Positions 35,363-47,020 of a stretch of 64,000 nucleotides of DNA are shown here, one piece after another. Origin of the DNA: Aotearoamyces nothofagi. Lineage: Eukaryota > Ascomycota > Leotiomycetes > Leotiales > Tympanidaceae. The notes under the pieces were generated by a model. That model had not been told where the DNA came from. It searched no databases and saw only the letters and a program-made list of their open reading frames with translations. The position numbers and the translations under genes were made by a program. Location of the stretch: NCBI GenBank assembly GCA_015345905.1, contig JADDTR010000005.1, forward strand, positions 620,001 to 684,000, written 5' to 3'. How positions within the stretch are numbered: the first letter of the stretch is position 1; the number at the start of each line of letters is the position of its first letter.

Positions 35363-37017
35363 ATGACTTCCACGGCGAGTTCGGGTACGGACAATGGCCT
35401 GCACAACCGAGGCCAGCAGCCGGTACTTGCTTCGCAGCGAGCAAAGACTATGCCACAGCCAACAGAGGCAAACCGCACCGGACGCTTTAGCGGATTTTTC
35501 CCATTGGGATATAAGGAGGGGTTTAGTCAATGGGTACGAAAGCTCACAGGCATCGGGCTTGGCTGCTGAGATACTAATTACGTGCATAGTGGGCAAGCGT
35601 CTCTCCAGCAATTGCAGAGCATAATGTGCTCTCGTTCATTCCACACTTACGGCAGCCACCGACGCATACACAGACTGGCACCGCTGCAACACTATCCAAT
35701 GACTCTACAGCATCCTTCAATCCCGATCCTGCCAAAGCAGCCGCTCCAGTAAGGACGAGTTTATTGCAGGATCCATATGGCCCAAGATCGTGGCGTTCCA
35801 GCATGGTTCAGCTCAGTGGGAAGAACCGTGCTCTGAACGAGTTCTCCGTTGAGCGAGAAGGTGAGGAAGTTGAAGAAAATCTGGTTATGCTTCACGGTTA
35901 CGGCGCTGGATTAGGTTTCTTCTACAAAAACTTCGAGGGGTTGAGTAGAGTTAGAGGATGGAAGCTATACGCCTTGGATATGCTCGGAATGGGCCGAAGT
36001 ACTCGGCCTCAATTCAAGATTCACGCAAAGGACCCACAAGGAAAAATTACAGAAGCAGAGAATTGGTTTATAGACGCTCTCGAAGAGTGGCGAATAATCC
36101 GTAAAATCGACAAATTTACGCTCCTAGGACATAGCATGGGAGGTTACATGGCTGTGGCTTACGCCCTGAAGTACCCAGGTCACCTGAACAAGCTCATTTT
36201 GGCGTCACCCGTTGGCATTCCTGAAGATCCGTATGCTGTTCAAGCTAGCATGCCGGATGAACCAGAAGACTCGACCATGGCAAACGAATTTCTGCAGGAC
36301 CAAGAGGAAGATATTGTAAACAAGAATCCTAAAGGGGACAACAACAACTTTTTGAATGCTCGCTCCAAAGGAAATCCGAACAAGGGTACAAATGCACCGC
36401 CACGCCGACAAATCCCCAAATGGGTAAGCTATCTTTGGGATGCGAATATCTCGCCGTTCAGTATAGTTCGATGGGCAGGACCCCTGGGCCCTAGATTTGT
36501 GTCTGGCTGGACTTCGCGAAGATTCTCACACTTACCACCGGATGAATCACAAGCTTTGCATGAGTATGCCTATTCCCTGTTCAGACAGCGAGGAAGTGGC
36601 GAGTATGTTCTAGCATATGTTCTTGCTCCTGGCGCATTTGCACGAAGCCCTCTCATCCGGAGAATCCAAGGTGTTGGAAGACAGATGATCCCCCCCTCAA
36701 CATCTTCCCCTTCTGACCCTAGCAACAAGGTCAAGGAAACTGGCATCCCCATCGTAATGATGTATGGAGAGAATGACTGGATGGACATCGCCGGTGGATA
36801 CGCAGCAGAACAAAAGATCAAGGAAGCAAAGGCGGAAGCACTTAGAGGATTGAGCGAGAAGGAGAAGGAGCAAGATAATGGAAGTGCGAAAGTACTTATT
36901 ATCCAACAAGCAGGTCACCATGTATACCTCGATGGGCCGGATCAGTTTAACGATATTATGAGAAAAGAGATGGAGGAGACCAGGGAGGAAGGGAGGGAGC
37001 AAAAAGCGAAGGATTGA
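35363..37017 (+). CDS. CGI-58/ABHD4-5-like alpha/beta hydrolase
   Basis: Exons 35363-35533 and 35590-37017 give 532 aa. The fold is alpha/beta hydrolase: the oxyanion region LVMLHGYGAGLGFFYKN, the acid-loop neighbour YALDMLGMGRST, the nucleophile elbow GHSMGG with S239, and a C-terminal AGHHVYLDGPDQF in which H500 and D505 form the HX4D motif of the CGI-58/ICT1 group. These enzymes act as lysophospholipid acyltransferases or phospholipases, including the yeast cardiolipin phospholipase Cld1 and Ict1. The N-terminal 57 residues are low in order and could hold a targeting signal, not clearly a mitochondrial one. The lid region is rich in Asn/Gly. The neighbouring divergent gene is SPO7. Substrate and location are not settled by sequence. 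Confidence 0.9.
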
Positions 37018-37833
37018 AGGGAACACGATCTATGTTGCTTGTCATTTTGTGGTGGAGTTCTAGATCATCGAAAATGGGGCGTTAAATGAGGGCAGCGGAT
37101 TGTGGGGTGGAAGTTAGCACTGCTTAACTTTGTAATTGTACAGAAACCGCCAAGGGAACCACATCGTAGGCGACCAGCGATATAATAGATATACAGAAGA
37201 CATCTTTAGAATAACCATATTCTCCTCCCTTTAAGTGCACTGTGTATGTAATCTCCGTTAGTCGACACTTGTAATTCTTCTCGTGGTCTGTTTTACAGAC
37301 CTTGGCTTCTGATTTACGATTACCTTAATACAAGGAAGTGTCTATGGAAGGGCCATGTTCGAACAACTCTTTGAGCATGACGGCCGACAGGGTTAATGTC
37401 CTTATCGTACACATTAGGAGCTCTAGTGATTGGCCCTGCATCTTTGCTCTGTCAAGAAACGCGGCCTCGGCATTGAGGGATGGTTTGGTCGTTGATAACT
37501 CGCTCGAATAGGAAGTAAGATTTTAACATGTGGGACCAGAGCACATAGCATAGCACATAATTTTAAATCCCGAGAAAAACAATAACATAAGAGGTTGATT
37601 GGTTAAACCACACCTAAAAGACGCCAAGAAAGCATGATTGGACTATAGAGTCAGAATAGAACAAGCCATAGCTTGAACTGGAAAATAAACAATCCAAGGA
37701 AAGTTCACGATAAAGCACACTCCTAAAATAGCTAGTCCGTTGCCTCAGAAAAGGTATCCTACTATTGACATTTAAGCTGTACCGTCACGGCTCTTGCGAT
37801 AACTGGCCTATAGAGTCCTCAAATCAGTATTAT
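37018..37833. other. Convergent intergenic region hydrolase/BAR
   Basis: About 800 bp, AT-richer toward 37.6 kb, holding two 3' ends. I see no gene, tRNA or repeat. Confidence 0.5.
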
Positions 37834-39065
37834 TTATGTATTGAAAGCCTCGTGACGACCGACCTCTTGTTCAACCTGGAGATCGTCAACGACTGGAGCG
37901 AGTTCACTAAGGATCTCATATGCTTTCTTGTGGAACTCCAATTGCGCAGCAATGAGGTCGGTAAGGTTGCGTAGTGGTTCGGGGGTATCAAGGACCTAAA
38001 CAGAATTAGCATTCGATGATGTACGCGGAATTTCGCAAACATACGTTCTTCATAACACCAACGGCTTCCTCAGTCTGGCCAACAAATTCATCCTCGGCTT
38101 GTTCAATCTCGACCTTCGCCTCCTCAGAGTCACCGTCTTCATCGTGTCCCTCTGGTTTCGCACCACCGGGGAGCTTCCAGCCCTGCCCCTTTGATCGAGC
38201 CTTTGCAGCATCTAGCATGAGTCTGGAGTTCTCAACGCTCTTCCTGGCTCGTGTCGCGAATACCAAGTTCGTGTTGAGGGTGGTGTTCCATCCTGCCAAG
38301 AATCTGCTCTGGATTTGGGCATCTTGAGCAAGTCTAGCTTCACCAACACGCTCCTCAGCCAGAGCATACTTCTCCAACGCAGCTGCTAGAGGATCCTCGG
38401 TGGCGCCAGAGTTCTGTTGCTGGAGAAGCTGGCTGCTAGCCAAACTGGCACGAGCAATAGCGTGGTTAAACGTCTTAGGTTGGGGCTTAGCGGTTGGAGG
38501 AGCTGTGAGAGCAGCCTGCGCTTCAGCAGGGGACGTGGCGGTAGATAGGAGATGTACTTTTTCGGAGACGGTACGCCCAAGGTCGGAAAAGCTCTCTTTA
38601 ATATTGTTGGGATAATCATAGGCTTCGGAAGAGTATTGAGAACTACGAGATAACTTGTCAGTGCATGGTAGGGCATTTGAGTAGTTGGTATAAGATGGGC
38701 TAAGGATATCAAGAGTCTGTTGGCCAAAAAACATACGTGACCTGTAGCATCTTCTGGTGAACCTGCTTCAAAGCATCGACCCGCTTCTCCAACTCAATGT
38801 AATCCGGGGGAAGTTGAGTCTATAAACAATCCTCTTATTAGTTGTATTTCTTGCGGAGCAGTGACTTTTGAACCAACCTTGTCCTCAGCTTGTCCAAGCT
38901 GCTCCTTGACATATTGCTGGGTTCGAGCAGCGAATGGAGTAAAGGAAGTACTACATAATTATTGTCAGAGTCGCAAATTTGAGGAAGAACACAATCAGGC
39001 GTCGATGCCCATAGCAACGGAATAACAAACCCAATGCTCTTGCCGAAGGCGGAGATTTTGTCCAT
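37834..39065 (-). CDS. BAR-domain protein, Gvp36-like
   Basis: Exons 39065-39031, 38950-38878, 38819-38737, 38642-38045 and 37995-37834 give 316 aa. It is a BAR-domain protein of the Gvp36 type, a banana-shaped dimer that senses or makes membrane curvature on Golgi and endosomal membranes. Family blocks are MDKISAFGKSIG, TPFAARTQQYVKEQLGQAEDKTQ and LPPDYIELEKRVDALKQVHQ, SSQLLQQQN and the helical KYALAEERVGEARLAQDAQI. Helices are long, alternating and charged, as expected for the three-helix bundle. The ATG at 39065 begins the family's amphipathic N-terminal helix. The assignment to the family is good; equivalence to yeast Gvp36 is likely but unproven. Confidence 0.88.
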
Positions 39066-39367
39066 GATTGATATCTGTGGCAAATGGTTCGTAATACAGT
39101 TGTTTATTTTCTTGTGGTATTTTAGAATGAAGTGTTGTAGTTGTAATTCGATGTACTCGTAAGCTCCTTCGATGGTATCTAGGCACGTAGGAAAGAGCTA
39201 CGGGAACTTCGCTAAAAGCAGTCGGCGCGATACGAACACATACATTAATGGCACGTGATTATGACCCCTGAAATATGTCAAGGCTAATAAAGAATCAATT
39301 CTACACTTGGATCAGCATCTCTTATCGTGTCTTATCCTTTTGAGATTTTGTGTTCTATATAAGCCAG
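39066..39367. other. Short tandem gap BAR/NAGS
   Basis: About 300 bp between the NAGS stop codon and the downstream BAR gene's start codon, both on the minus strand. It should contain the NAGS 3' end and the BAR promoter. No motif stands out. Confidence 0.5.
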
Positions 39368-41707
39368 CTAATCTATGGTAGCTTTATTATCGGCCCATGA
39401 AGGTTCAATACTTCTACAGACGCCCTCATAGTCTGAAAACGTTTTTCTTTTTAGGTGAAGATCGGGAGTTGTCCAGAACATCGTCCAGTTAGTATCCGGC
39501 ATTTTCCACGTTCCTCTGGATCGTTCAAAGTACCATTTATTCACAGGGTTGTCTCGTCTGCTTCGCCAGCAGACTCCATCCGGGAAACAATCCCTCACCA
39601 TTACTTTGAAGAGGACATCTGCAACTCCTCCAGCACCTTGACTTCGTTTCAGTACTGCGAACTTATCAAGATATGGAACCATTCGAGATCTACTCTCTTC
39701 ACTTCCATCATCAGGAACGCCCGGAGGTAATTCCCACGTCAAAAGCGCCCCTCCTTCATACTCTCCAGCAATGATCACGCCTGCGATGCGGCCATTTACT
39801 CTCTCAAGATAGCTTTGTACGTCAAGTTTCCGATTGAACGAATCGTCGATAAGGTGGACAAGCCGGGTGAGATCGATTCGGGGATCGGTCAAGGTAAGAT
39901 GCGATTTGCCCCGAATAGGGGGCTGCCATGGATGGGTATTTGGATCAGGAAAGATGGTTACCGACATACCACGCTTCGCAAATGTTGTTGGAGACTTGCG
40001 TGCTGAGGTAACTATGTGGCCATCAGGGATTGCTCCAGTTGGTAGCTGACCTAGGCGTCCAGCAGGTAATGAGGAGGAAAATACGGGTTTATCAGTTAAG
40101 AGGTTGTGTATAAGCGGATTTCTTTGCCTGCGCGTTCCAACTTCAGTAGCGAATGGTGTAGCTGAATATCTTCCAGAATTCGCAGCCTCCTCTGGTGTAG
40201 TCAAAAGAGCAGAAGAACTTGGTGGCAATAGAGAAAGCACTCTGCGAACTAGTTCGAGGTTTTGTAAATGAATCCGGCTACTTGACGATGAAACATTAGT
40301 ATCGTCGAATTGCTCCAAAGTCTTTGATGTTGATATGTTTGGTTGAAGCTCCGTCTCAACAAATTGACTAAACGGATTGCTCTTTCCAAGATCAGTGACT
40401 TGATGTGGTATCGTGCTATCGAATGAATCTTTTGTAATAGCTGCACTTGACGTAGGGGTCAATAGGTCTCTCTTAACTGTTTCGAACTCCTGCTCCATAT
40501 TGAGAAATACATGGTAACCATTCGGACGATGAGCTGCCGGTATACCACCCAATGGATCTAGGATGATTAGTCGATCAAGGGAGACTTCAGTTCTCAAAGC
40601 TTTTAGCCGTTCTGCAGTATATATCGGGTCTTCGTCAGGACTTGAAGGAGTTTGGAGCCCAGCGAACTCACGGGTGAGGGCAAGGACTACATCATCTGCC
40701 TTCACGCTCACCGCTCGATGACTCTCGTCTGTAAAGCCTACTGATGGTATGACCGGTACGAGATTTCTATGCAATGCTGTCGTGAGAAGCTTCCGATATG
40801 TGACATGAACACTCCCTCGAGCATAGGTAGCCAATTGGGACTTGTCGAGGTTTTCAGATACACCGATAACAGTATCAACCTTCCTTGCTCCTGGTGTACC
40901 ATATGAGTCAATGGCTGTAACAATACGGTCGGCTTGCGTCGTAGCCAATTTCCGCCAGGATCTATTGGGTATATCCTCACGGCTCTCAGGATTGTCAGCA
41001 CAATCTACCACCACTGTGCATGTCAGGCCAAGCTTTCCTAACTGAGTTAAAGTGCGCGCAATTCCATTGAGCGTCTCATCGCTCATACTCTGCGGAGCCC
41101 TGATCTTTACCAAAGCAACATGTATTGTACCGTTCGATAGGGGTGCGACTAAACCAGGTTGGGGCTGCTGTACAAATTTTGGGCTGTTCTCGACAGCCCG
41201 TGAAGTCCCATAGAAGCTCCCAAGATTCACGCCGTGTTTTTCTGAAGTATGTGTAGTGCTGGCCTGCTGGGTTGTAGTATTTATGGGATATATCAGTTCC
41301 TTCGGAGGTGTAAATCGCTGTAGATAAGCTTGAGCCTCGCGTTTCGTGGCTGATGAGCCCAAAACAGACAGAAAAAAGTCCTATGCCAGGGATTAGCTTA
41401 TTCAAACAGGTCTGGTGATGAGATGCTTACTCTATTAGCAAACATGTCATTCTTCATTTCCTTTCTGCTGCTTGTGATATTCTGCTTTGCCCGGTCCACC
41501 CCGGCTCCCTCACTCGAGACCTTAGGAGGCTTCGTTGATATACATCGCGTGCCACTGTAGCTATTTGGAAAACATTGACGTCTAGCTCTCGCCGATGAGG
41601 GAATCTAGCAAATGTTAGTCACCTCAACTGTTATTCGCTCGTGATTGACTCACCGCATGGCTAGCTAGATCTCTGCCCTTCTTGAAGGCGAGACCCTGTA
41701 TTTTCAT
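39368..41707 (-). CDS. ARG2: N-acetylglutamate synthase, mitochondrial
   Basis: This enzyme makes N-acetylglutamate from acetyl-CoA and glutamate, the first step of arginine synthesis in mitochondria. Exons 41707-41654, 41604-41431 and 41380-39368 give 746 aa. The first exon and the second's start (many Arg/Ser, no acids) look like a mitochondrial presequence. Then follow [23 protein letters not shown], an amino-acid-kinase-like domain, and the C-terminal acetyltransferase (NAT) domain with [39 protein letters not shown] and [10 protein letters not shown]. The size is normal for filamentous fungi. It is not the carbamoyl-phosphate synthase gene that carries an arginine attenuator peptide in Neurospora, and I found no such peptide upstream. 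Confidence in the two short 5' exons is a little lower than in the main one. Confidence 0.93.
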
Positions 41708-42511
41708 GGTGCATCCTGGATGGAGACCAATTGTGCGGGAGATGGATGAGGTATTATACGAACTGGTGCGGTGTAACGTCTCGGGCACGGTTTCTACGTA
41801 CAGTAGCACAAATAGATGATATCTCCATGGGATCTTCGGTGGAATTACTCATAGTTTCGGGCGCGATAAAAGATAAGGATAGTGCTCCCGCAGTTTGCAT
41901 TGTTTGATTGCTAGCGTGTGGCGGATGACCAAAAAGGTTGGCGCACCCTCAGAGGCATTGATGGTATAGTTATATCACAACGATAACTGATAATCAAGCC
42001 ATGAAAATTCAGAGGATACTGTATTTATTTCTTCTGTGTTTGATGTCCAACTCCCAGGAAGTCTTGAAGATCTATTGTACTGTTGTATGCAATCGAAAAT
42101 ATAGAGTTTTTTGATGTTCGTTCTTACTTCGCCTATCGGGCGTGCCTATTTTTCTGTCACCCGCTGAGGGGTCAAAATGACGGGCGCTGCATAAAACTGC
42201 AGGTGGCTGCCGATGAACGAAAACCTCCAGTCAATCATGTGTAGCTTGTTGTGTGTGTAGGGGGGACACAAGTTGTCATGTTACAAACTTTACGATCCCA
42301 TATTCTTACATCCGCAATACCCGTTCTGCCGCCCACACGATTGTACCCGATCCACTCGCTGCTCGAACGATATTACTATATAAGTATGGTTTTGCATGGA
42401 ACACTGACACGCACTCTGATAGCAGCTTCAAGTATCCTATAGTAGAAGTAAAACAATTGTCTTCAACTTCTCAGTGCTTTAATATAATCAATCAAGCTTC
42501 CCTTTAACAAC
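41708..42511. promoter_or_regulatory. Divergent NAGS / dehydrogenase promoter region
   Basis: About 800 bp separate two start codons on opposite strands. It is moderately AT-rich with no repeat or clear motif. No gene-like frame is seen. Confidence 0.5.
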
Positions 42512-43485
42512 ATGGCACCTCAGTTGGCTTGGATTGGCCTTGGCAATATGGGCCGCGTAAGTACAGCCATCTATCTACCTTACAGTCGCCTACAATTCTA
42601 ACCTCATTTAAGGGCATGTGTAAGAATCTCATTGAGAAGGGCAATCTTGACAAGCCTCTGATCCTCTTCAACCGCACTGAAGAGCGAGCAACGAACTTTA
42701 GCAACAGCTTGCCACTTGACAAGAGCGCCGTCGCGCCCTCCATCGAAGAAGCAGTCTCAAAGTCTGACATTATATTTACTTGCGTTGGTAATGATGCTGC
42801 CGTCAACGATACAATTGACGCAGCCCTAAGAGGAAATGTCACGGGCAAATTGTTTGTGGACTGCTCTACCGTTCATCCAGACACAACGGAATCGCTCGCG
42901 GAGAAAGTGATTGCAAATGGTGCTGAATTCGTTGCATGTCCCGTCTTCGGCGCCCCAGCGATGGCAGACAACGGGCAGCTTGTCTGTGTCCTGGCCGGTC
43001 CAGAGTTGGCTGTAGAAAAGCTCAAGCCTTACACAAAGGGTGTTATCGGTCGAGCAATCATCGATTTTAGCGGTCAGCCTTGCCGCATGGCTACAACTTT
43101 GAAAATCATCGGCAACACCTTCATTCTGAATATGGTTGAGACTTTATCAGAAGGACATGTCCTTGCCGAGAAATCAGGCTTGGGAAGTGAGAATCTCCAT
43201 CAATTCATCGGGACCATGTTTCCGGGACCATACGCAGCATACTCCGCTAGAATGATATCAGGTGACTATTATAAGCGGGAGGAGCCATTATTTGCCGTTG
43301 ACTTAGCAAGAAAAGATGCCGGACACGCTTTAGACTTGGCAGAGAAATCTGGTACGTATATGAAGGCGGTTCAGGTTGCGGATGCACATCTGGCATCGGT
43401 GAGAAAATCTCAGGGGCCGAAGGGCGACGTCGCTGGAATATATGGGGCTGTCAGGCAGGAAGCTGGCTTGGAATTCGAGAACTAG
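42512..43485 (+). CDS. 3-hydroxyisobutyrate dehydrogenase-like oxidoreductase
   Basis: Exons 42512-42556 and 42613-43485 give 305 aa. The first exon holds the Rossmann-fold start LAWIGLGNMGR, the NAD(P)-binding glycine motif; the second continues at GMCKNLIEKGN. Other family blocks are IIFTCVGNDAAV, LFVDCSTVHPDTT and PVFGAPAMADNGQLVCVLAG. The substrate-binding motif corresponds to KIIGNTFILNMVETLSEGHVLAEKSGL, with the catalytic-type lysine. This is the beta-hydroxyacid dehydrogenase family, whose members oxidise 3-hydroxyisobutyrate, tartronate semialdehyde or related acids. No mitochondrial presequence is visible, so it is more likely a cytosolic fungal paralogue than the valine-pathway enzyme itself. 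The substrate is unknown. Confidence 0.9.
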
Positions 43486-43719
43486 AAAATGAACCCTCAA
43501 GTAGTTGTGTGATAAGTGAAATTTCCCAAATAAAAGGAATTTATGAAAGATTGACCAATGCTGCTTCTTATACGAATAAGTCTGAGGAACCAACAAGTGG
43601 CTAAGCGAGGCATTGCCGATGAAAGCTTGAGCTAACCTCGAGGTCACATCACGCCCAACATCAGGTCAAAAAGCCAGCAAAATCCAAATCCGACTCGGCT
43701 CATCCACAAACCAGACACA

Positions 43720-44135
43720 ATGGCAAACGGGTATGGCTTCATGCATCTTTCTTCGCTATTGCAGCATGCAATGCTAACTGGATTTTTAGCTGGAGCATCA
43801 TCATAGGCCTTGTGGTCGTGGCCCTCATGTCTGCGGCTGCCTGGTTTTTCTCCCCAAAGGGCGACAACCAAACGTATGCATATTAGAACTTGTATCTATC
43901 TCTAGTGCAGCCATACTAATTGATCTCCAGTGTCTGGCGAAGCACCCTCATATTGTCCTTTGTGGCTTGTTATCTCATGTGGGGTACGGTCTACACTTTT
44001 CCCAATCCTACCACATCCTCCATCCTTCCACCTACTAAGATGTTTCTTACTACAGCTATCACATTCCTTGCACAATTACACCCACTTATAGTACCGCGTC
44101 GAAGCGATTTGCGACCCGAGTTTGCGCATAGTTGA
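43720..44135 (+). CDS. VMA9: V-type ATPase subunit e (Vma9)
   Basis: This small proteolipid of the V0 sector is needed for assembly of the vacuolar proton pump. Exons 43720-43730 (11 nt), 43790-43873, 43931-43983 and 44056-44135 give 75 aa. The spliced sequence reads MANGWSIIIGLVVVALMSAA, then SPKGDNQTVWRSTLILSF and an ATP-synthase-like end ITFLAQLHPLIVPRRSDLR. Two membrane helices fit subunit e, and the length is right. None of the four exons would be called alone; the identification rests on the splice joins keeping frame and restoring the family sequence. The stop codon lies inside a tandem 10-bp repeat. Confidence 0.92.
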
Positions 44136-44160
44136 GCGATGTTGAGCGATGTTGAGCGAT
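44131..44160 (+). repeat. Three 10-bp GTTGAGCGAT direct repeats
   Basis: Three perfect direct copies; the first includes the VMA9 stop codon TGA at 44133-44135. Confidence 0.93.
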
Positions 44161-44563
44161 AGACGACATATGAGCCTCCAAAACAGATATAAACGTACTG
44201 GACTGTGCGGCTCGGCGTTGGGGATACTGGTCGATCTTGTTAAATGAGACTTGAAGACGTGTACATTCATATTGCGTTAAGAGATATCGGGATTTAAGGT
44301 TGGCTTTGGACGCTACACTCTGTAATTGTGATTCATGGAATGCCTGGAGTTCTGCGCTATGCTGTGCAAGCTGCTTCCCTCTATGGGCTTAGCAGTGAGG
44401 ACGGAGCCTTTTTTATCATCGACGGGTCATGGTGTCGAATCTTTGATGCTATCCGATTTCACGAAGGCTATTCGCATAATGCTTCGCGATAACCTGGAAG
44501 TAATTAAGTACCTCATGTAGAGGTTATAGTATTCAAAAAGGCATCACATATAGCTAAGCTTTA
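44136..44563. other. Convergent intergenic region VMA9/ARV1
   Basis: About 430 bp between the converging ends of VMA9 and ARV1. It starts with repeat copies and otherwise holds 3' sequences. No further gene is supported. Confidence 0.5.
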
Positions 44564-45574
44564 TTATCCCAGCCCTAATCTACTGCCCCATCCCCTTGCC
44601 GTCTCTACCAATGCCCATAATGCTTTCCAATCTGCAGTAACTCCACTCTCTCCGAGATCATCCATCCCCCCCAGTCCTACTGCCCACAGTATTCCTCTAC
44701 CCACAGCCCATCTGCTCACTGCACCCACACTTGCCAATATTGCGGCAGGAACATACCCGCAATCAAGGAGGATCTTTAGTGCTTCGACATTGTTCGCTAC
44801 GACCGCCCAGCCCAGCGAGCGCGCTGCTGCTGGAATATCGTATTCCCATATGACCATAAGAATCGGGAAGAGTTTTGTCGAGGATGATACGAGCAGTGCC
44901 GTACTAACGGAGTTCGGCCGAGCGTATGTGGGAAGCATGCCGAAAAAATGGAGTGGTGATAGTGGAGAGGAGGTGAGAAAGCGGATGGAAATATGAAAGG
45001 CGAGGGTGGAAAGCGCGCACAGGATTACTTTTGTGAAATTAGCAAATAAAATCTAGAAGTAGGAGTCGATCACATACGGAAGAAGACATATTGGAAAACG
45101 ATGGGTTGCTGTGCAAGGCGACCGAAATTGCTGGACCCGGGGGTATCTGGAGAGGGAGCTTGCTTCTCTATTCGCGCCCATGTAAGATACACATCGAAGA
45201 GTAGAAGAAGAATACCAAGGCGGATGATCGAGGGCTTTTGAACAAGTCAGCGCAGTTAGGATAGTATATAGCTGTAATACTTGCATCGAATTGGTCGTCT
45301 GCCCTCATCAATGAGTTATGTAGGAGATGTCTATAGACCTTCACGATATTAGCTAGTCCTAGCCAAAGGGAGGCTTCAAGCATACTTGTGGCTTGATCAA
45401 GACAAGATCAATGAATATGACCACAAAATCATGTTCAACGTATTTATCACAGAACTGTCCGCAGTTTTTGCATACCGTCAGGCGGACGCCATGGCCGCTG
45501 GACTTGTCATCTGCGCCAGAATATTCGGTGTAGAGTGTCTTGACTGGATACCGACATTCTATACAGATTGGCAT
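44564..45574 (-). CDS. ARV1: Arv1, sterol/GPI lipid homeostasis protein
   Basis: Arv1 is an ER-membrane protein affecting sterol distribution and GPI-anchor assembly. Exons 45574-45386, 45338-45285, 45234-45078 and 45027-44564 give 287 aa. The N-terminal zinc-ribbon-like domain has C4-x2-C7 (MPICIEC) and C35-x2-C38 (VCKNC), followed by the conserved DKYVEHDFVVIFIDLVLIKPQVYRHLL. Several membrane helices follow, e.g. LGILLLLFDVYLTW and LILCALSTLAFHISI. The second intron (45284-45235) begins with GC (GCAAGT), a known minor donor class; a normal GT that keeps the frame was not found there, and the branch-like CTAAC is present. The first and third introns are GT-AG. The last exon's end is Gly-rich and not strongly conserved. 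Confidence 0.92.
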
Positions 45575-45658
45575 TATATTATAAAGTGCCAGCACTTTAA
45601 TATGTGCTTAGTATGAGAATTCCGTGTTATCGTATGAGGCTGAAAGACTATTAACTAG

Positions 45659-46770
45659 GTGGTGAGATGCAGCGAGAAGTACGCGATTGAGGAATTATAT
45701 GGTCCGTGCTTACAGCCTCGCCATGCTTTTGTCTCAGCCTCAGTGCTTCTTGACGACAAGGTAAATACAGCACCATTACCAATTCAGATTTTATGGATGC
45801 CAGTTATTCATTGAATTCTATCAGAGCAACCCTCGTCAATTTGTGTAATAAACATCAGCTTAAATATTTTAGTTGACTTATTTGAAGGATTCTCACTGGA
45901 GTTTTTACAGAAGACGCTGGGTGGAACTCAGTATGCAAATAGCTGGTGGATTAATACATTGAAGAAGCGAAAAGTACAACTTGATCGAGAATTCGATCAT
46001 ATAAGATCCTTTATGTTGATTAGCCGTGACTATGACCCGCTTCTACCTCCTGCTCCTGGACAGCATGGCGCCCAAATTTCTGCCTTCTTACAGTCCATGG
46101 AGGAGGGTCGAGCAACTGAAGAGTATCTGAAGTTTATCCCACTCTTTATTAGATAAGGAGATAGTCAGTATAGATACTACGACACATATCGAGAGCCGCG
46201 TTACCCCGACCGACTTGAAACCAATGAGATGCGTCGAGAACTTCCCCGCCATGTCAAACTCCACTGGGCAAAGAAGATTGGGGGAAAGCGAAAAGCTTCC
46301 TGGGCAATTCAAGCGATTAAAGTGCCTTGGCCGAAAACTCCTCTTGGTTGGTGGAGTGAAACAACCAACTCTATAATCCCATTCATCCCATCTTAGAAGC
46401 AGATCTCGGAGAACCATTGATGAAGGAAATCTCCGACTTGGAGGCTGAAGAGGTGATAGTAAAGGTTTATTTGGCCGCTTTTGAAAGTGTAAGTCTTATA
46501 CTTGCTCTGATTTTGGCTGCTTCACTGACTTTTCTGCAGCCAGACATGGGCGATAAGCCTGCCATGAGACTTTTTTTTTACGAACATCTTCAATGTGACG
46601 GATATGATCGGGTATTTTATGAGGCGTTGGTATCGAAGAAGCACAGGACCCGAGCGAGACTGTTCGGCGTCCACTGTGAACAAGCAGAACTAGTGTTCAG
46701 TGTACAAGGCCAAGCCAGGCCAAGAATTAAGCTTGCACTAGAAAGCGGTACTGTACATACACTGGTCTAG
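45659..46770 (+). pseudogene. Decayed gene of uncertain fungal family
   Basis: Three segments show protein-like composition but do not form an open gene. Around 45.66-45.77 kb, after an AG, a frame reads CSEKYAIEELYGPCLQPRHA up to a GTAAAT donor. From about 45.87 kb a long frame contains LGGTQYANSWWINTLKKRK and RDYDPLLPPAPGQHGAQISA, meets one in-frame stop (TAA at 46154-46156), then continues in the same frame with YRYYDTYREPRYPDRLETNE and LPRHVKLHWAKKIGGKRKAS. Near 46.39 kb the frame shifts, and 46417-46488 (MMKEISDLEAEEVIVKVYLA) joins over a GTAAGT..CTGCAG intron to AMRLFFYEHLQCDGYDRVFY. The stop and the shift suggest a recent loss of function. The wording may fit the fungal DUF6697 group, but I am not sure. 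Sequencing error is an alternative. Confidence 0.6.
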
Positions 46771-47020
46771 TAATTAATATCAAGTCAATTCTCTAAGCTA
46801 CCGTTCTACTCCAAACTCTACAGCTTCTTAGCTATACTCTCGAAACCAAGGTAGAATAAATGCCTATGCAATTTCTAAGACCATAATGGGCCCAAGCCGG
46901 CGCCTCTTAAATTAGATTAGAATCTCCCAAATGCCGTGACATTCACAGGCTAACAATACAGTCATCGTTTCATAAAATGGACTCCTCTAGTATGATTTAT
47001 CACTCAAAGGTTGGGTATTC

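Noticed and set aside
39368-42511. Arginine attenuator upstream peptide for the arginine gene
   Set aside because: The gene encodes N-acetylglutamate synthase, not the carbamoyl-phosphate synthase small subunit that carries that peptide, and no such frame was seen upstream.
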